Shown: piece by piece, positions 1 through 8,614 of the stretch | How the letters are laid out: each line of letters opens with the position of its first letter | Position numbering within the stretch: position 1 is the stretch's first letter | Source: Candidatus Aenigmatarchaeota archaeon | Lineage (GTDB): Archaea > Aenigmatarchaeota > Aenigmatarchaeia > CG10238-14 | Length of the DNA: 62,283 bases | Direction: 5' to 3' | NCBI GenBank assembly: GCA_018920365.1 | Contig: JAHLMM010000002.1 | Span: 1 to 62,283 of the forward strand | Notes under the pieces: generated by a model | The model's input: the letters and a program-made list of their open reading frames with translations, nothing else | Database searches by the model: none | Told to the model about the DNA's origin: nothing | Made by a program: the position numbers and the translations under genes

Positions 1-970
1 CTTGGACTGTGAATGAAAAGCCTGACAATGGTTGCTCGCCTTGATCCCATACGCCGTTTGCGTTGGAATCGTAAAATTTGAAGACTTTTAGAGTGCCTTG
101 TATTGTAGGCTCAGGTGGTAATGCTAAAGCAGCTGTGGTTGGAAATCCATCTATACCATTAGAAAATGTCAACCTTCTTTGATTTGATCCATCAGCGTTC
201 ATTACCCATAATTCTCTTTGACCATCAGCATCCCTTGTAAATACTATACTGTATCCATCAGGTGAAAATACAGCATCTCTATCATCAACACTATTGAATG
301 TTAACTGCCTTACACCGCTACCGTCTATATTCATGACATATATTTCATTGTCACCGTCTCTGTCAGATGTAAATAGTATTTTGCTACCATCTCTTGAAAC
401 TGATGGTAACAAATCTTTAGCTGTACTATATGTCAATCTTCTCAAACCACTACCATCCTGATTCATTATATATATTTCATAATTTCCATCCCTATTTGAG
501 TGGAAAACTATTCTTCCGTCAGGTGCGAAAGAAGGATCAGCATTATCATAATCATCCCATGTCAAGCTTCTTTGGTTTGATCCGTCAGCATTCATTATAA
601 AAATATTTGAATCATGACCGGTTCTTCTTGAAGACGTAAACACTATTTTGCTTCCGTCTGGTGAAAATGCAGGATCCCAATCAATAGCATCATTGAATGT
701 CAATCTTCTTTGATTTGATCCGTCAGCGTTCATTACATATATCTCGCTCTGCCCATCTCTTTTTGAATCAAATGTTATCAAGTTACCATCAAATGAAAAC
801 ATAGGGTTTTTATCTGTAACTGAATTAAATGTTAATTGTCTTAGGTTGCTTCCATCTGGATAAATGGTGTGTATCTCTAAATCACCATCTCTTTCAGAAG
901 CAAAGCCTATGATAAAATTAGCCTGAGCAATCGGCAAAAGCAACAATACTAATAGCAGTAGTTTTTTCAT
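1..970 (-). CDS. Secreted TolB-like beta-propeller protein (3' end outside window)
   Basis: The reading frame opens at an ATG at 968-970 and runs off the left edge with 323 residues visible. It starts with a Sec signal peptide (MKKLLLLVLLLLPIAQA). At least six TolB/WD40-like PD40 blades follow, each with a core such as 'EIYVMNADGSNQRRLTF' and 'FSPDGSKIVF'. After the propeller comes the start of an SdrD B-like/transthyretin-fold domain with a calcium-loop-like segment (YDSNANGVWDQGEQPLSG). In bacteria TolB propellers act in envelope complexes; in archaea such secreted propellers are usually surface or adhesion proteins of unknown ligand, so the function here is inference. It is divergent from the tmk-like gene and shares its short promoter region. 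Confidence 0.88.
   Translation of the reverse strand, partial: MKKLLLLVLLLLPIAQANFIIGFASERDGDLEIHTIYPDGSNLRQLTFNSVTDKNPMFSFDGNLITFDSKRDGQSEIYVMNADGSNQRRLTFNDAIDWDPAFSPDGSKIVFTSSRRTGHDSNIFIMNADGSNQRSLTWDDYDNADPSFAPDGRIVFHSNRDGNYEIYIMNQDGSGLRRLTYSTAKDLLPSVSRDGSKILFTSDRDGDNEIYVMNIDGSGVRQLTFNSVDDRDAVFSPDGYSIVFTRDADGQRELWVMNADGSNQRRLTFSNGIDGFPTTAALALPPEPTIQGTLKVFKFYDSNANGVWDQGEQPLSGFSFTVQ
168..736 (-). repeat. Three near-identical 38-base repeats inside TolB blades
   Basis: Copies lie at 168-205, 561-598 and 699-736. Copies 1 and 3 differ at two positions. They encode the same blade segment (MNADGSNQRRLTF-like) and are about 140 to 390 bases apart. The nucleotide identity between blades suggests recent duplication or gene conversion within the propeller. 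Confidence 0.7.
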
Positions 971-1030
971 ATCAATCTTTTTACTATTATAAGGTAGTTA
1001 ATATTTAAATATTTCTATTCATCAGTGAAT

Positions 1031-1048
1031 AAATCATTTATAGCATAA
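1031..1048 (+). promoter_or_regulatory. TATA-like box of the thymidylate kinase gene
   Basis: An AT-rich box (ATTTATAGCATAAAT) is centred about 25 bases before the ATG at 1066. No Shine-Dalgarno motif precedes that ATG, so a leaderless transcript is the simplest reading. Confidence 0.4.
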
Positions 1049-1065
1049 ATCCAATATTATGATAG

Positions 1066-1665
1066 ATGTTTATAGTAATAGAAGGTATTGATGGTGCTGG
1101 TCATACAACTCAAGCAGACTTGCTAAAGAAATATTTTGAAAAAAATTCTGAAAAATTTGTTTTTATAAAAACACCAAACAAAGATCTTCCTGTTGGTAAG
1201 GCTTATTATTCTTACTTGAACAAAGAATATGATCTTAATACAGAGGCTGTTTTTTTGCTTTGCGCTTCTGATGTTATTTCAAGCAAACATATAATTCAAT
1301 CAGCATTAAATAGCGGCATCAACATTATCTCAGAAAGATATATCACATCTACAATAGCATATCAATCTGCAAATGGTTTCAACTTTGAAAAAGCAATGAA
1401 AATAACAAAGCTTATAGGCTTTCATAAAGCTGACAAAATAATATATTTGGATATTAGCCCAGAATTATCAGTTAAAAGAAAGGAAAAAATGAAAAAATTA
1501 GACAGGCATGAAGAAGATGTTGAATTCTTAACAAAAGTAAAAGAATTTTATGAAAAACAAATAAAGCTTAATTTTTTAGGAAAATGGTATAGAGTTAATG
1601 GTGAAAAAAGTATAGAAGATGTTCATGAAGAAATAATAAAAATAATAAAAGACAAAAGAAAATAA
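1066..1665 (+). CDS. tmk: Thymidylate kinase-like protein with altered P-loop
   Basis: This 199-aa protein has thymidylate kinase length and layout. dTMP kinase phosphorylates dTMP to dTDP with ATP. The P-loop region reads EGIDGAGHTTQ (residues 6-16), so the Walker A lysine of GxDGxGK(T/S) is histidine (H13). The usual DR(Y/F) motif is ERY (90-92) and the REP-type motif after strand 2 is KTPN. The LID-like segment RKEKMKKLDRHEE near 136-148 is present. Family membership is clear from the overall pattern, but catalytic competence is uncertain because three motifs deviate together. The start is the first in-frame ATG downstream of a TATA-like box. It is followed by a convergent small gene. Confidence 0.8.
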   Translation: MFIVIEGIDGAGHTTQADLLKKYFEKNSEKFVFIKTPNKDLPVGKAYYSYLNKEYDLNTEAVFLLCASDVISSKHIIQSALNSGINIISERYITSTIAYQSANGFNFEKAMKITKLIGFHKADKIIYLDISPELSVKRKEKMKKLDRHEEDVEFLTKVKEFYEKQIKLNFLGKWYRVNGEKSIEDVHEEIIKIIKDKRK

Positions 1666-1674
1666 AATCAAACT

Positions 1675-1869
1675 TTATTTCTTTTTCAAGAAAGGCAAAC
1701 CAGTTTTTGGATTCTCCACAACCTTATATCCTTGTGGCAGATCAATTGCACCCTTAGCATCCTTGCTAAAGTAATAAATTGTCTGCATTCTTCCTGTGCT
1801 TTTCAGTTTCACATTTTTCATGTGGAGATAGTACTTTTGTCCTTTCTTGTTTTTGTGCTCATATGCCAC
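1675..1869 (-). CDS. Conserved 64-aa basic protein, function unknown
   Basis: A small lysine-rich protein beginning MAYEHKNKKGQKYYLH and ending KTGLPFLKKK. I recall the same start and end in short uncharacterised proteins of bacteria and CPR/DPANN genomes, so it is a real family, but no function is known to me. The start is GTG at 1869, supported by the GGTGAT motif six bases upstream. It converges on the tmk-like gene with a 9-base gap. The single tight fold implied (strand-rich, no cysteines) gives no active-site clue. Confidence 0.75.
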   Translation of the reverse strand: MAYEHKNKKGQKYYLHMKNVKLKSTGRMQTIYYFSKDAKGAIDLPQGYKVVENPKTGLPFLKKK

Positions 1870-1970
1870 TAAATATCACCCCTGGATACTATATTATCTT
1901 TACAAATAAAAATAGTTATCTATATGATTAGCTGAAAACTTTATTTTAAATCAACCACTAATTTAATATT

Positions 1971-3842
1971 ATGGTTGAATATCCTATATTAAGTCCACCA
2001 GAACCTCCGAAACCTCCTGTGAAGCTTGGTAACGGCATAGTTCTTGATTTGAACATGTTTCCTGGAGAAGGAATAAACTCATCTCCTTTTGAAGCAAGAG
2101 GTTTGCTTGATCTTACGTTTAATTTAGGCGGCGGTACTGGAATGATGCTTGGTTTGATTTTCCAGTTAGGCAAATGGGGATACAATGTTGTGAAAACAAA
2201 ACAAAGCATTGCTGTCACACCAATGTATACAGAATATTATCAAAAAACAATTGAAGAAAAAAGAAAACTTGAAGAGCAAATGAAAGCTGGTTTTGCTAGC
2301 TTGACGACAGCCGTAAGCGATTATGAATTGCTTATGCATGATGTAAGAAAGTATAAAGAATACCTGGATTATTTCAAGGATATAGAAATAGCTAAAAAAG
2401 AATTAGAAGAAGCTGAAAAGAAAAAGGATGAAAAAAAGATTTCAGATGCAAAAGAAAAATTAAAAAGGGCAAAACATGTTCTAAGGGCTGTGTTTGTTGA
2501 TCAAGTTGATGCTCACACAGGAGAAGGCATCAGCATGAAAACAATTGCAGTAAGATGGCCCACTATTATAACAGATTTTATGAGTTTGGCAGAAGATTAT
2601 GATGATCCTGACCAAATAATTAAAGCATTAGGCAACGGCATACCAAGAGCAGAAGCTGTTATTCTTGCTACAAAATGCAAATTATTCAGGGAATGGTTAA
2701 CATATTTTTACAGCACAGTAAAGGAAAGATATACAAGACTAATGAGCATGGCAGAAGCAAGAAGAAAATCAATAGAAGAATATAGAAACAATCTCAAGCC
2801 TGTCATCAGTAGATTCAAGCAGATAAATGACATGGAAACTTCTATCGGACCTTTAAACAGATTCGCTTGGTTCAAATCAGATTCGCAGGCAATTTCAATG
2901 GATTCTGAAACAATATGGGCATGGCGTCCTTTCATATCGCCAGATCCTTTTAGGCCACCAAGAGACGTGGCTAGTGATGTTACATTTCAGCAAGCTGGTT
3001 TTTACAATTTAGCCAAATATTATGTTCCTGGAAAAACTGAAGAAGAAAGGAAAAAAAATAGAGAAGAAATAATCAAAGCCATCAAAAGACTTGAAAAAGA
3101 CAAAAAAACTGTGCCTGCATTACCTGCCATACCTTGTGTTGACAGAATACTTGTAGCTCTTGCCAGACAAATAGAGTATGAATATAATATACCGTCAACA
3201 CAAATGGTTGGCTTAATTTATGATAAAATAAAAGAATTATCTGGTAAATTTGTACCACCTGATTTAGCAAAACCAACGGCAGCCGGCATAAAATGGCCTT
3301 TTAGCCCATATTATATATTTGTCCAGATGAGTGTTGACAGAACTGTTATAAAGCTACCTAATGGTGCATTAATAGAAGATATATGGATTGAACCTTTAGA
3401 AACATACAACTCAACACAAAATGTTATTCTTGGAAGAATGCTAGAAGTTGAAGCCATAAACATTAAAGAAAAGAGGGAAGTTTTAACACTACTAGGCGAG
3501 CAAATAGAAAGAGGAAAAGATATAATAGGAATGGATGATATAGGAAAGGTAGATTATCCTGAGATATTTGACGGCGAAAAAAAGGAAGAAAAGATTGATT
3601 TAAAACTGCCACCAGAGCCTCTGAATCAAAGAATAGAGGACTTTGCACTAAAAATATCAGAGCATTTAAGAAAAATAGGAATCAATGCTAGATTCTTTTA
3701 CGCACCTACATATGAAAAGCTGATGAGTGAAAGAATGTCAAAAATGATGCAACTTGGTCCAGGAAGAATGTATGGTACAATAACAGAATATTTAAAAAGG
3801 GCTGCAGGTGTGCCCGGAGCTGAGCCAAAGATATGGATATAA
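1971..3842 (+). CDS. Unknown 623-aa protein, first gene of a four-gene operon
   Basis: I do not recognise this protein. It has a proline-rich N-terminus (PPEPPKPPVK), a glycine-rich weakly hydrophobic stretch near residues 43-65 (LTFNLGGGTGMMLGLIFQL) and a charged coiled-coil section near 85-170. Another helical section lies near 230-290, and a largely soluble C-terminal half follows. There is no signal peptide and no strong membrane helix. The stop codon overlaps the next gene's start (TAATG at 3840-3844), so it is translationally coupled to the TIM-barrel gene. The weak hydrophobic stretch could be a membrane association site or part of a fold. Its role can only be guessed from the operon. 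Confidence 0.8.
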   Translation: MVEYPILSPPEPPKPPVKLGNGIVLDLNMFPGEGINSSPFEARGLLDLTFNLGGGTGMMLGLIFQLGKWGYNVVKTKQSIAVTPMYTEYYQKTIEEKRKLEEQMKAGFASLTTAVSDYELLMHDVRKYKEYLDYFKDIEIAKKELEEAEKKKDEKKISDAKEKLKRAKHVLRAVFVDQVDAHTGEGISMKTIAVRWPTIITDFMSLAEDYDDPDQIIKALGNGIPRAEAVILATKCKLFREWLTYFYSTVKERYTRLMSMAEARRKSIEEYRNNLKPVISRFKQINDMETSIGPLNRFAWFKSDSQAISMDSETIWAWRPFISPDPFRPPRDVASDVTFQQAGFYNLAKYYVPGKTEEERKKNREEIIKAIKRLEKDKKTVPALPAIPCVDRILVALARQIEYEYNIPSTQMVGLIYDKIKELSGKFVPPDLAKPTAAGIKWPFSPYYIFVQMSVDRTVIKLPNGALIEDIWIEPLETYNSTQNVILGRMLEVEAINIKEKREVLTLLGEQIERGKDIIGMDDIGKVDYPEIFDGEKKEEKIDLKLPPEPLNQRIEDFALKISEHLRKIGINARFFYAPTYEKLMSERMSKMMQLGPGRMYGTITEYLKRAAGVPGAEPKIWI

Positions 3843-5824
3843 TGAGCCTGCTTGGTTTTAACAAACCAAAACCTATTGAAGTTAAAGAAAAAAAAGGCGG
3901 TTTTAAGATATCTGTATCTTCAGGACTATATAGAATAGCAAGAAGTGATGAGCTGCAAACTCTGGTGAAAAAAGTTGGCTATGCATTGACAAGAGGCACG
4001 TCGGCAATAGAAATAGCAAGCGACATACCAAACGAAATAAACTACACAGAAGGACGGGAAATAAGGTACATAGCAGAACATCAGGGAATAGAAATGACTT
4101 TGCACGGCGATTTGGAAATACCGTTTGAAATGCCTGACAGAACAGAATGGATAAATGCTCAAGATAAATTTGAAAAATCAATCAAGTCAGCTGTTTTTGG
4201 CGGTTGTACTTATGTTAATTTCCATTCATGTTTGAGAGAATGGTTAGAGCTATTTACATATGCAGGACAAAGATTGGAAATAACAATGTGTGATCATCTC
4301 GGAAGGATGTTCTCTGAATTATTCAAAGAAGATAAAGAAAAAGGCAGCGGCAAGTTAGCAAAATGGCTTGTAAGCACGAGTTCTGTTGAAGATACGCCTG
4401 AAAATAGGTATAAGAAAAAATACGATTTTGTTAGCAAATATATATACAATATTTTAGGAAGAGAAGAAATCGAAAAATTAAATAGCCTTGTTTCAAAAAC
4501 ATCAGCTCAGCAAATTATCGGAACTGCATTAGACAGATTAGAAAAATCTAATTTACCTGACGATGTAAAGGAAAATGTGTCACTGATCCTTCAAAACAGA
4601 ATTATTGATTTTCAACAAAAATTGGATACTATCTTTCAATATAATCTTTTAACATCAGCTGAAATGAGCAATATCCAAAGAAATGTCTATAGAAATATTT
4701 TTATGCAAGAAGTTGAGGATAGATTAAGTCAGAGATGGTATGATGAAAATATGAGAGGTGGATCGCTCGACGATATTTATGTAATAATAGCTCATTATCT
4801 ATACTTCAATCAAGATCCTTTGTGGAAGGATATGGAAAAGGCATATTCTGATGTGTTCAATCAATTTAAAATAGAGAAAGATGATGATTGGCTGCTGAAA
4901 ATGTTGGATAGAGCAAATACAACATCTGATGTTTGGTCATTAAGATTTAAAGAATTTTACTATGGTGTTGTTGCTGCAAAATACTTGCAGGGTCATGTTA
5001 TTAGAGCCATAAAATGGATGAAAACTGAATTGAAGAAATCAATTTCAGAAGAAATTAAATCAATTGAAAAAGATAGCAAAAAAGCTAAAGAAGAGGAAGA
5101 AAAAATCTTTAAGAATATTGATAATTTGAAAATATGCTTTGAAACACCAGATGCAAGAAACCCTGAGCTTGGTGGTAGATATATGCTTTGGAAAACAAAG
5201 CAAATATATTTGGCTGTCAAACATGCAAGACTTGCGTTGAAAAATGACGAAACAACAAGATCTCATTCTGACAAAATATTTATGATAATTGATTGGGAAC
5301 ATGTTGCCACACAAGGTGTTGATCCGTTTTATGAGGCGGATGATTTTGTCAAAACCATCGAATTTTTAGGCGAGCAGAATGCAGGCGATTTAATTTTAGG
5401 CGTCCACTCGAATTATCCCAGCCCGCTTCAACCGCATAAACCAATAGAAATAGCTGATAGACCTGTAATCTACAGACTTTTATATAAACTAAGAAAAATC
5501 GGTTTTGGTAAAAATCAAATGGCCTATTTACTTTTCGAAAGAGGTGGTGGTGATAATCCATTTAAAGGAAGTATAATAGCTTTAAGAGCAATAGCTAATG
5601 AGCTTGAAAAGGACACAGATCCTGACAATTTGCCTTTAGACTTTTTCGCGTTACCAGAAGGCACAAGAGATTACGCCAGACAGTATGTAATTATCAAAGA
5701 GCATGCATTTGATCCATTAAAAGGATTAATAAAAGTGCCAGAAGAGGACTATACATTTATTGGTACGGCTGCTATAAAATCAGGTAAACAACCAGATCAA
5801 TGGAAGAAAGAAGAATTGAGATAA
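3842..5824 (+). CDS. Xylose isomerase-like TIM-barrel protein with large helical insertion
   Basis: A 660-aa protein with features of the xylose isomerase-like/AP endonuclease IV TIM barrels. Candidate metal ligands sit at strand ends: TLHGD (H88), VNFHSC (H128), ICFETPD (E434), IDWEH (D484, H487), LGVHSNYP (H522) and LLFERGGG (E566). Between H128 and E434 lies a charged, mostly helical insertion of about 290 residues, much larger than normal for the fold. The fold call is inference from motif order; whether it acts on a sugar, on DNA or on something else is not visible. The ATG at 3842 overlaps the upstream stop as TAATG; an alternative ATG lies at 3833. Confidence 0.7.
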   Translation: MSLLGFNKPKPIEVKEKKGGFKISVSSGLYRIARSDELQTLVKKVGYALTRGTSAIEIASDIPNEINYTEGREIRYIAEHQGIEMTLHGDLEIPFEMPDRTEWINAQDKFEKSIKSAVFGGCTYVNFHSCLREWLELFTYAGQRLEITMCDHLGRMFSELFKEDKEKGSGKLAKWLVSTSSVEDTPENRYKKKYDFVSKYIYNILGREEIEKLNSLVSKTSAQQIIGTALDRLEKSNLPDDVKENVSLILQNRIIDFQQKLDTIFQYNLLTSAEMSNIQRNVYRNIFMQEVEDRLSQRWYDENMRGGSLDDIYVIIAHYLYFNQDPLWKDMEKAYSDVFNQFKIEKDDDWLLKMLDRANTTSDVWSLRFKEFYYGVVAAKYLQGHVIRAIKWMKTELKKSISEEIKSIEKDSKKAKEEEEKIFKNIDNLKICFETPDARNPELGGRYMLWKTKQIYLAVKHARLALKNDETTRSHSDKIFMIIDWEHVATQGVDPFYEADDFVKTIEFLGEQNAGDLILGVHSNYPSPLQPHKPIEIADRPVIYRLLYKLRKIGFGKNQMAYLLFERGGGDNPFKGSIIALRAIANELEKDTDPDNLPLDFFALPEGTRDYARQYVIIKEHAFDPLKGLIKVPEEDYTFIGTAAIKSGKQPDQWKKEELR

Positions 5825-5857
5825 ATTATTAAATAATAACTTTTACGTGATATTATT

Positions 5858-6736
5858 ATGGCAAACGAAAATGAACTAATAAATGAATTGGAAAAACCGC
5901 TTATAGAAAAAAATGAGTATAAAATCGAGGAGAAAAAAGAAAGAGACATAACTAAAGAATCATTCTTTCCAAAAGTTGTTGAATTTACGAGTAGACTAAA
6001 AAAGATTTATGGAGATATGATTAAATCAGTGGTAATATTTGGTTCAGCTGCAAGAGGTGACATGAAAGAAGGTTCTGATATAGATATATGGGTTGTTGTT
6101 GATGATACAGCTGCAAAAAGAACAGAAGATGTCAACAAGATTAGATTGCAAATTCAGTTATTGGCTGGAGAATTGAAAGATATTCATCCTCAGATGAATA
6201 CGCTAACAGAATTTTGGAACTGGATGAAAATAGGCAGTCCAGAATTGTTTAATTTCTTGAGATATGGTTTTGTCGTTCATGACAATGGATTTATTAAACC
6301 TGTTCAAAGAATGCTTCAAATGGGGATAATAACACCGAGTGAAGAAAGCATTGCATTAAAAACAAAATCATCTGATGCTATAATAAAAAGGGTTGAAGCT
6401 GCATTCAAAACAATGATATTTGATTTAAGATATTCAGCCACAGATATATGTCAATCTGTTATTATGTACAAATATAGAGAAGCTCCTGATCAAAAACATA
6501 TGAAAGAATATCTAGAGAAACTAGTAAACGAAAGGCTTATCAGCTCTACAGTTGTTGAAAAGTTTGAAAGATTGAATAAATTATGGAAAGATATAGATCA
6601 CAACATCACAAAAGAAGTAACAATAGATCATCTAAAAGAAGCTATGGATTTATGCAAAAGCATAAATACTGAAATGAAAAAGCTATTACCGCATGAAATA
6701 AAAAATTATGATGATTTACCAACTGGGTTGATTTAA
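5858..6736 (+). CDS. Nucleotidyltransferase with C-terminal helical (HEPN-like) domain
   Basis: A 292-aa protein. The N-terminal 30 residues are charged. A minimal nucleotidyltransferase (Pol beta superfamily) domain follows, with FGSAARGDMKEGSDIDIWVV: G62-S63 and the metal-binding D74 and D76. The C-terminal half (about 165-285) is helical and resembles the HEPN domains often paired with MNT nucleotidyltransferases, but I see no clear Rx4-6H RNase motif. These enzymes transfer nucleotides to proteins or RNA; the target is unknown. The next gene is a paralog coupled by a TAATG overlap, which argues for two subunits made together rather than a separable toxin and antitoxin. Confidence 0.8.
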   Translation: MANENELINELEKPLIEKNEYKIEEKKERDITKESFFPKVVEFTSRLKKIYGDMIKSVVIFGSAARGDMKEGSDIDIWVVVDDTAAKRTEDVNKIRLQIQLLAGELKDIHPQMNTLTEFWNWMKIGSPELFNFLRYGFVVHDNGFIKPVQRMLQMGIITPSEESIALKTKSSDAIIKRVEAAFKTMIFDLRYSATDICQSVIMYKYREAPDQKHMKEYLEKLVNERLISSTVVEKFERLNKLWKDIDHNITKEVTIDHLKEAMDLCKSINTEMKKLLPHEIKNYDDLPTGLI

Positions 6737-7821
6737 TGAATGTAATACAAGACGAATTAACAAAAGAGAAAATTGAAAAGTATGCTGAAGAGTTTAAGAA
6801 AAAAGTTCTTGAAAAATATGGAGACAAGATAAAATGCATAGTAATGATGGGTTCTGCTGCAAGAAATGAGTTTAAAAAAACTTCTGACATTGACTTTTTT
6901 GTTGTAATTGATGATACTGAAGCGCCACTTGATCCAAATGAAAAGGCTAAAATAGATGCTGATATATTGAAAATGGCTCAAGAAATATCGCCGGCTATGT
7001 CTTTTCAACCTTTGTATACACTGACAGAATTCATGGAATATGCTAGAATAGCCCATCCTATAGTTTACAATTTCATAAAAGATGGTAAAGCTTTGTATGA
7101 TGTCGGTTTCTTTACACCGTTTCAAAGACTTTTGCAGCAAGGAAAGATACCTACAACAAGAGAGGCTATTGAAAATTACATGGCAGATGCACCAAAAAAG
7201 ATTAACAGGGCAAAGACAGTAAAGCTTTTGATGCTAACAGAAGACTGTTTTTATGCTATACTCAACACAGCACAAGCAGTTTTAATGTTTATAGGTATAG
7301 AACCACCTGCACCGAATAAAGCTTATGATGAATTTAAAAAACACCTAGTTGAAACAGGAATTATTGAAGAAAAATATGCAATATGGCTAAAAGATATTGT
7401 TGATGTAAGAAAGAAAATAGAGCATAAAGAAATAATTGATGTTACTGGAGCTTTTGTTGACGAATGGATACAAAAATCAGAAGAATTTGTAAACAAAATG
7501 TATGAAGTCCTAAACATGCTTGAGAAGAGAAAAAAAGAAAAAGTGCTTGAGAAGAGCTATGAAGTTATGAAAAAAGCTATAATAGCAGCTTTGAAAGAGA
7601 TGAAAAAAGATGTTGATGAAAATAATGTTGATGACGTCTTCAAAAAAGAATTAATTGAAACAGGCAAAGTTAGTAGCCATTATTTTGACGTATGGAGAAA
7701 AATAGAGATAATGAAAGGGTTGATCGATCAAAATAAATCTGATAAGATAGACCAGAGAGATGCTTATAGAATGAGAGATTATGTAAAAGACTTTATCAGA
7801 GACCTATCAAGGCTAAAGTAA
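6736..7821 (+). CDS. Second nucleotidyltransferase plus helical domain paralog
   Basis: A 361-aa paralog of the preceding gene. The catalytic motif is MGSAARNEFKKTSDIDFFVV (G39-S40, D51, D53). A long helical region follows that appears to hold two repeats of a HEPN-like bundle: each contains an 'ALK...ETGxI/V...Y...W+kI' pattern, around residues 190-225 and 285-330. All three acidic or glycine determinants needed for nucleotidyl transfer are kept. The ATG overlaps the upstream TAA. The gene ends directly before the TATA box of eL33, closing the operon. Conservation of catalytic residues in both copies suggests two active enzymes with different partners or substrates. Confidence 0.8.
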   Translation: MNVIQDELTKEKIEKYAEEFKKKVLEKYGDKIKCIVMMGSAARNEFKKTSDIDFFVVIDDTEAPLDPNEKAKIDADILKMAQEISPAMSFQPLYTLTEFMEYARIAHPIVYNFIKDGKALYDVGFFTPFQRLLQQGKIPTTREAIENYMADAPKKINRAKTVKLLMLTEDCFYAILNTAQAVLMFIGIEPPAPNKAYDEFKKHLVETGIIEEKYAIWLKDIVDVRKKIEHKEIIDVTGAFVDEWIQKSEEFVNKMYEVLNMLEKRKKEKVLEKSYEVMKKAIIAALKEMKKDVDENNVDDVFKKELIETGKVSSHYFDVWRKIEIMKGLIDQNKSDKIDQRDAYRMRDYVKDFIRDLSRLK

Positions 7822-7822
7822 A

Positions 7823-7834
7823 GCTTATAAAAAT
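7823..7834 (+). promoter_or_regulatory. TATA box for eL33
   Basis: CTTATAAAAATT lies immediately after the stop codon of the nucleotidyltransferase gene. It is about 25 bases before a GAGTGATT Shine-Dalgarno-like motif and the ATG at 7863. Confidence 0.6.
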
Positions 7835-7862
7835 TCCATACATATATTTTTGAGTGATTTTA

Positions 7863-8114
7863 ATGGAAGGTATAATACTTGGATATAGAAGAGGGAGCAC
7901 AACACAAAATGTAAATCAAGTGCTGATAGATTTTGGTATAGATGTTAGCAAAGCAGCAGAATTAGTGGGAAAAGAACTTTTGTGGACATCTCCATCTGGA
8001 AAACAGATAAAAGGAAAAGTTATTGCAATACACGGCAAAAAAGGTATAGTAAGGGCAAAATTCAATCCAAATTTACCTGGACAAGCAAAGTCAACAAAAG
8101 TAAATCTAATCTAA
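7863..8114 (+). CDS. rpl35ae: Ribosomal protein eL33 (L35Ae)
   Basis: An 83-aa protein matching the archaeal/eukaryotic L35Ae family end to end: MEGIILGYRRGSTTQ at the start, the central LVGKELLWTSPSGKQIKGKV, then AIHGKKGIVRAKF and LPGQAKSTKVNLI. It is a component of the large ribosomal subunit. The ATG at 7863 is chosen because it follows GAGTGATTTTA; the upstream GTG at 7854 is part of that ribosome-binding motif. Its last four bases overlap the stop of the convergent gene on the other strand. Confidence 0.95.
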   Translation: MEGIILGYRRGSTTQNVNQVLIDFGIDVSKAAELVGKELLWTSPSGKQIKGKVIAIHGKKGIVRAKFNPNLPGQAKSTKVNLI

Positions 8115-8560
8115 CCATGATAAGCAGGTTCACTACTATCTCTTAACACAACTTCAGGCCATTTCTTTTCAAACAATTCAAATATTCTTAATAAATCTGC
8201 CTTTGCCTTTTTCCATTTTAACATTGTCTTCCCAATAAAATCACAAATTTTTTGATCATTTCCCTCCATTAATAGTTTTTTTCCTTGCCAATATGTGGCC
8301 ATCAAGCTTTTATATAATTCAAAAACATCGATATCTTCCTCTCTTAACATACTAGCTTCATATAGATGGGATGCTGGGCTTCCAGAATCAACGAATATTA
8401 ACGATTCGAGCATTCTTGCATTTTCGGATAAGACCTTTATAACTTCTTCTGCTATGTCTTTTGGTATTGGTTTTTTTATTTCTATCCCAAATTCTTTTTC
8501 TAAATCCTTCTGATTTGGCAACCCAAATTTCTTCTGTATATTTTCATACTTTTCAGCCAT
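8111..8560 (-). CDS. Unknown 149-aa soluble helical protein
   Basis: I do not recognise this gene. The protein is charged and predicted mostly helical, without signal peptide, membrane segment or cysteine motif. A segment VDSGSPASHLYEASML near residues 57-72 and a tryptophan pair near 110-135 are the only notable features. The first ATG (8560) is used. It is divergent from dph6 across a 54-base promoter region and overlaps the 3' end of eL33 by four bases. The reading frame is real by its length, its start position and its lysine/glutamate-rich composition, which is like its neighbours. Confidence 0.65.
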   Translation of the reverse strand: MAEKYENIQKKFGLPNQKDLEKEFGIEIKKPIPKDIAEEVIKVLSENARMLESLIFVDSGSPASHLYEASMLREEDIDVFELYKSLMATYWQGKKLLMEGNDQKICDFIGKTMLKWKKAKADLLRIFELFEKKWPEVVLRDSSEPAYHG

Positions 8561-8582
8561 AACTTATTAATAACAATCCAAA

Positions 8583-8593
8583 ACAAATAAATC
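8583..8593 (+). promoter_or_regulatory. TATA-like box for dph6
   Basis: ACAAATAAATC is centred about 26 bases before the ATG at 8615, with no Shine-Dalgarno motif between, which points to a leaderless transcript. Confidence 0.4.
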
Positions 8594-8614
8594 TTTCTGT
8601 AACATCTATAAATA

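Noticed and set aside
168-736. CRISPR-like array
   Set aside because: Only three imperfect copies with irregular spacing, all inside one open reading frame of a repeat protein.
5858-7821. MNT-HEPN toxin-antitoxin pair
   Set aside because: Both genes carry the nucleotidyltransferase and a helical tail in one chain, neither tail shows a clear RNase motif, and they sit in a larger operon.
7854-7862. GTG at 7854 as the eL33 start
   Set aside because: It lies within the Shine-Dalgarno-like GAGTGATT; eL33 proteins start MEGxI.
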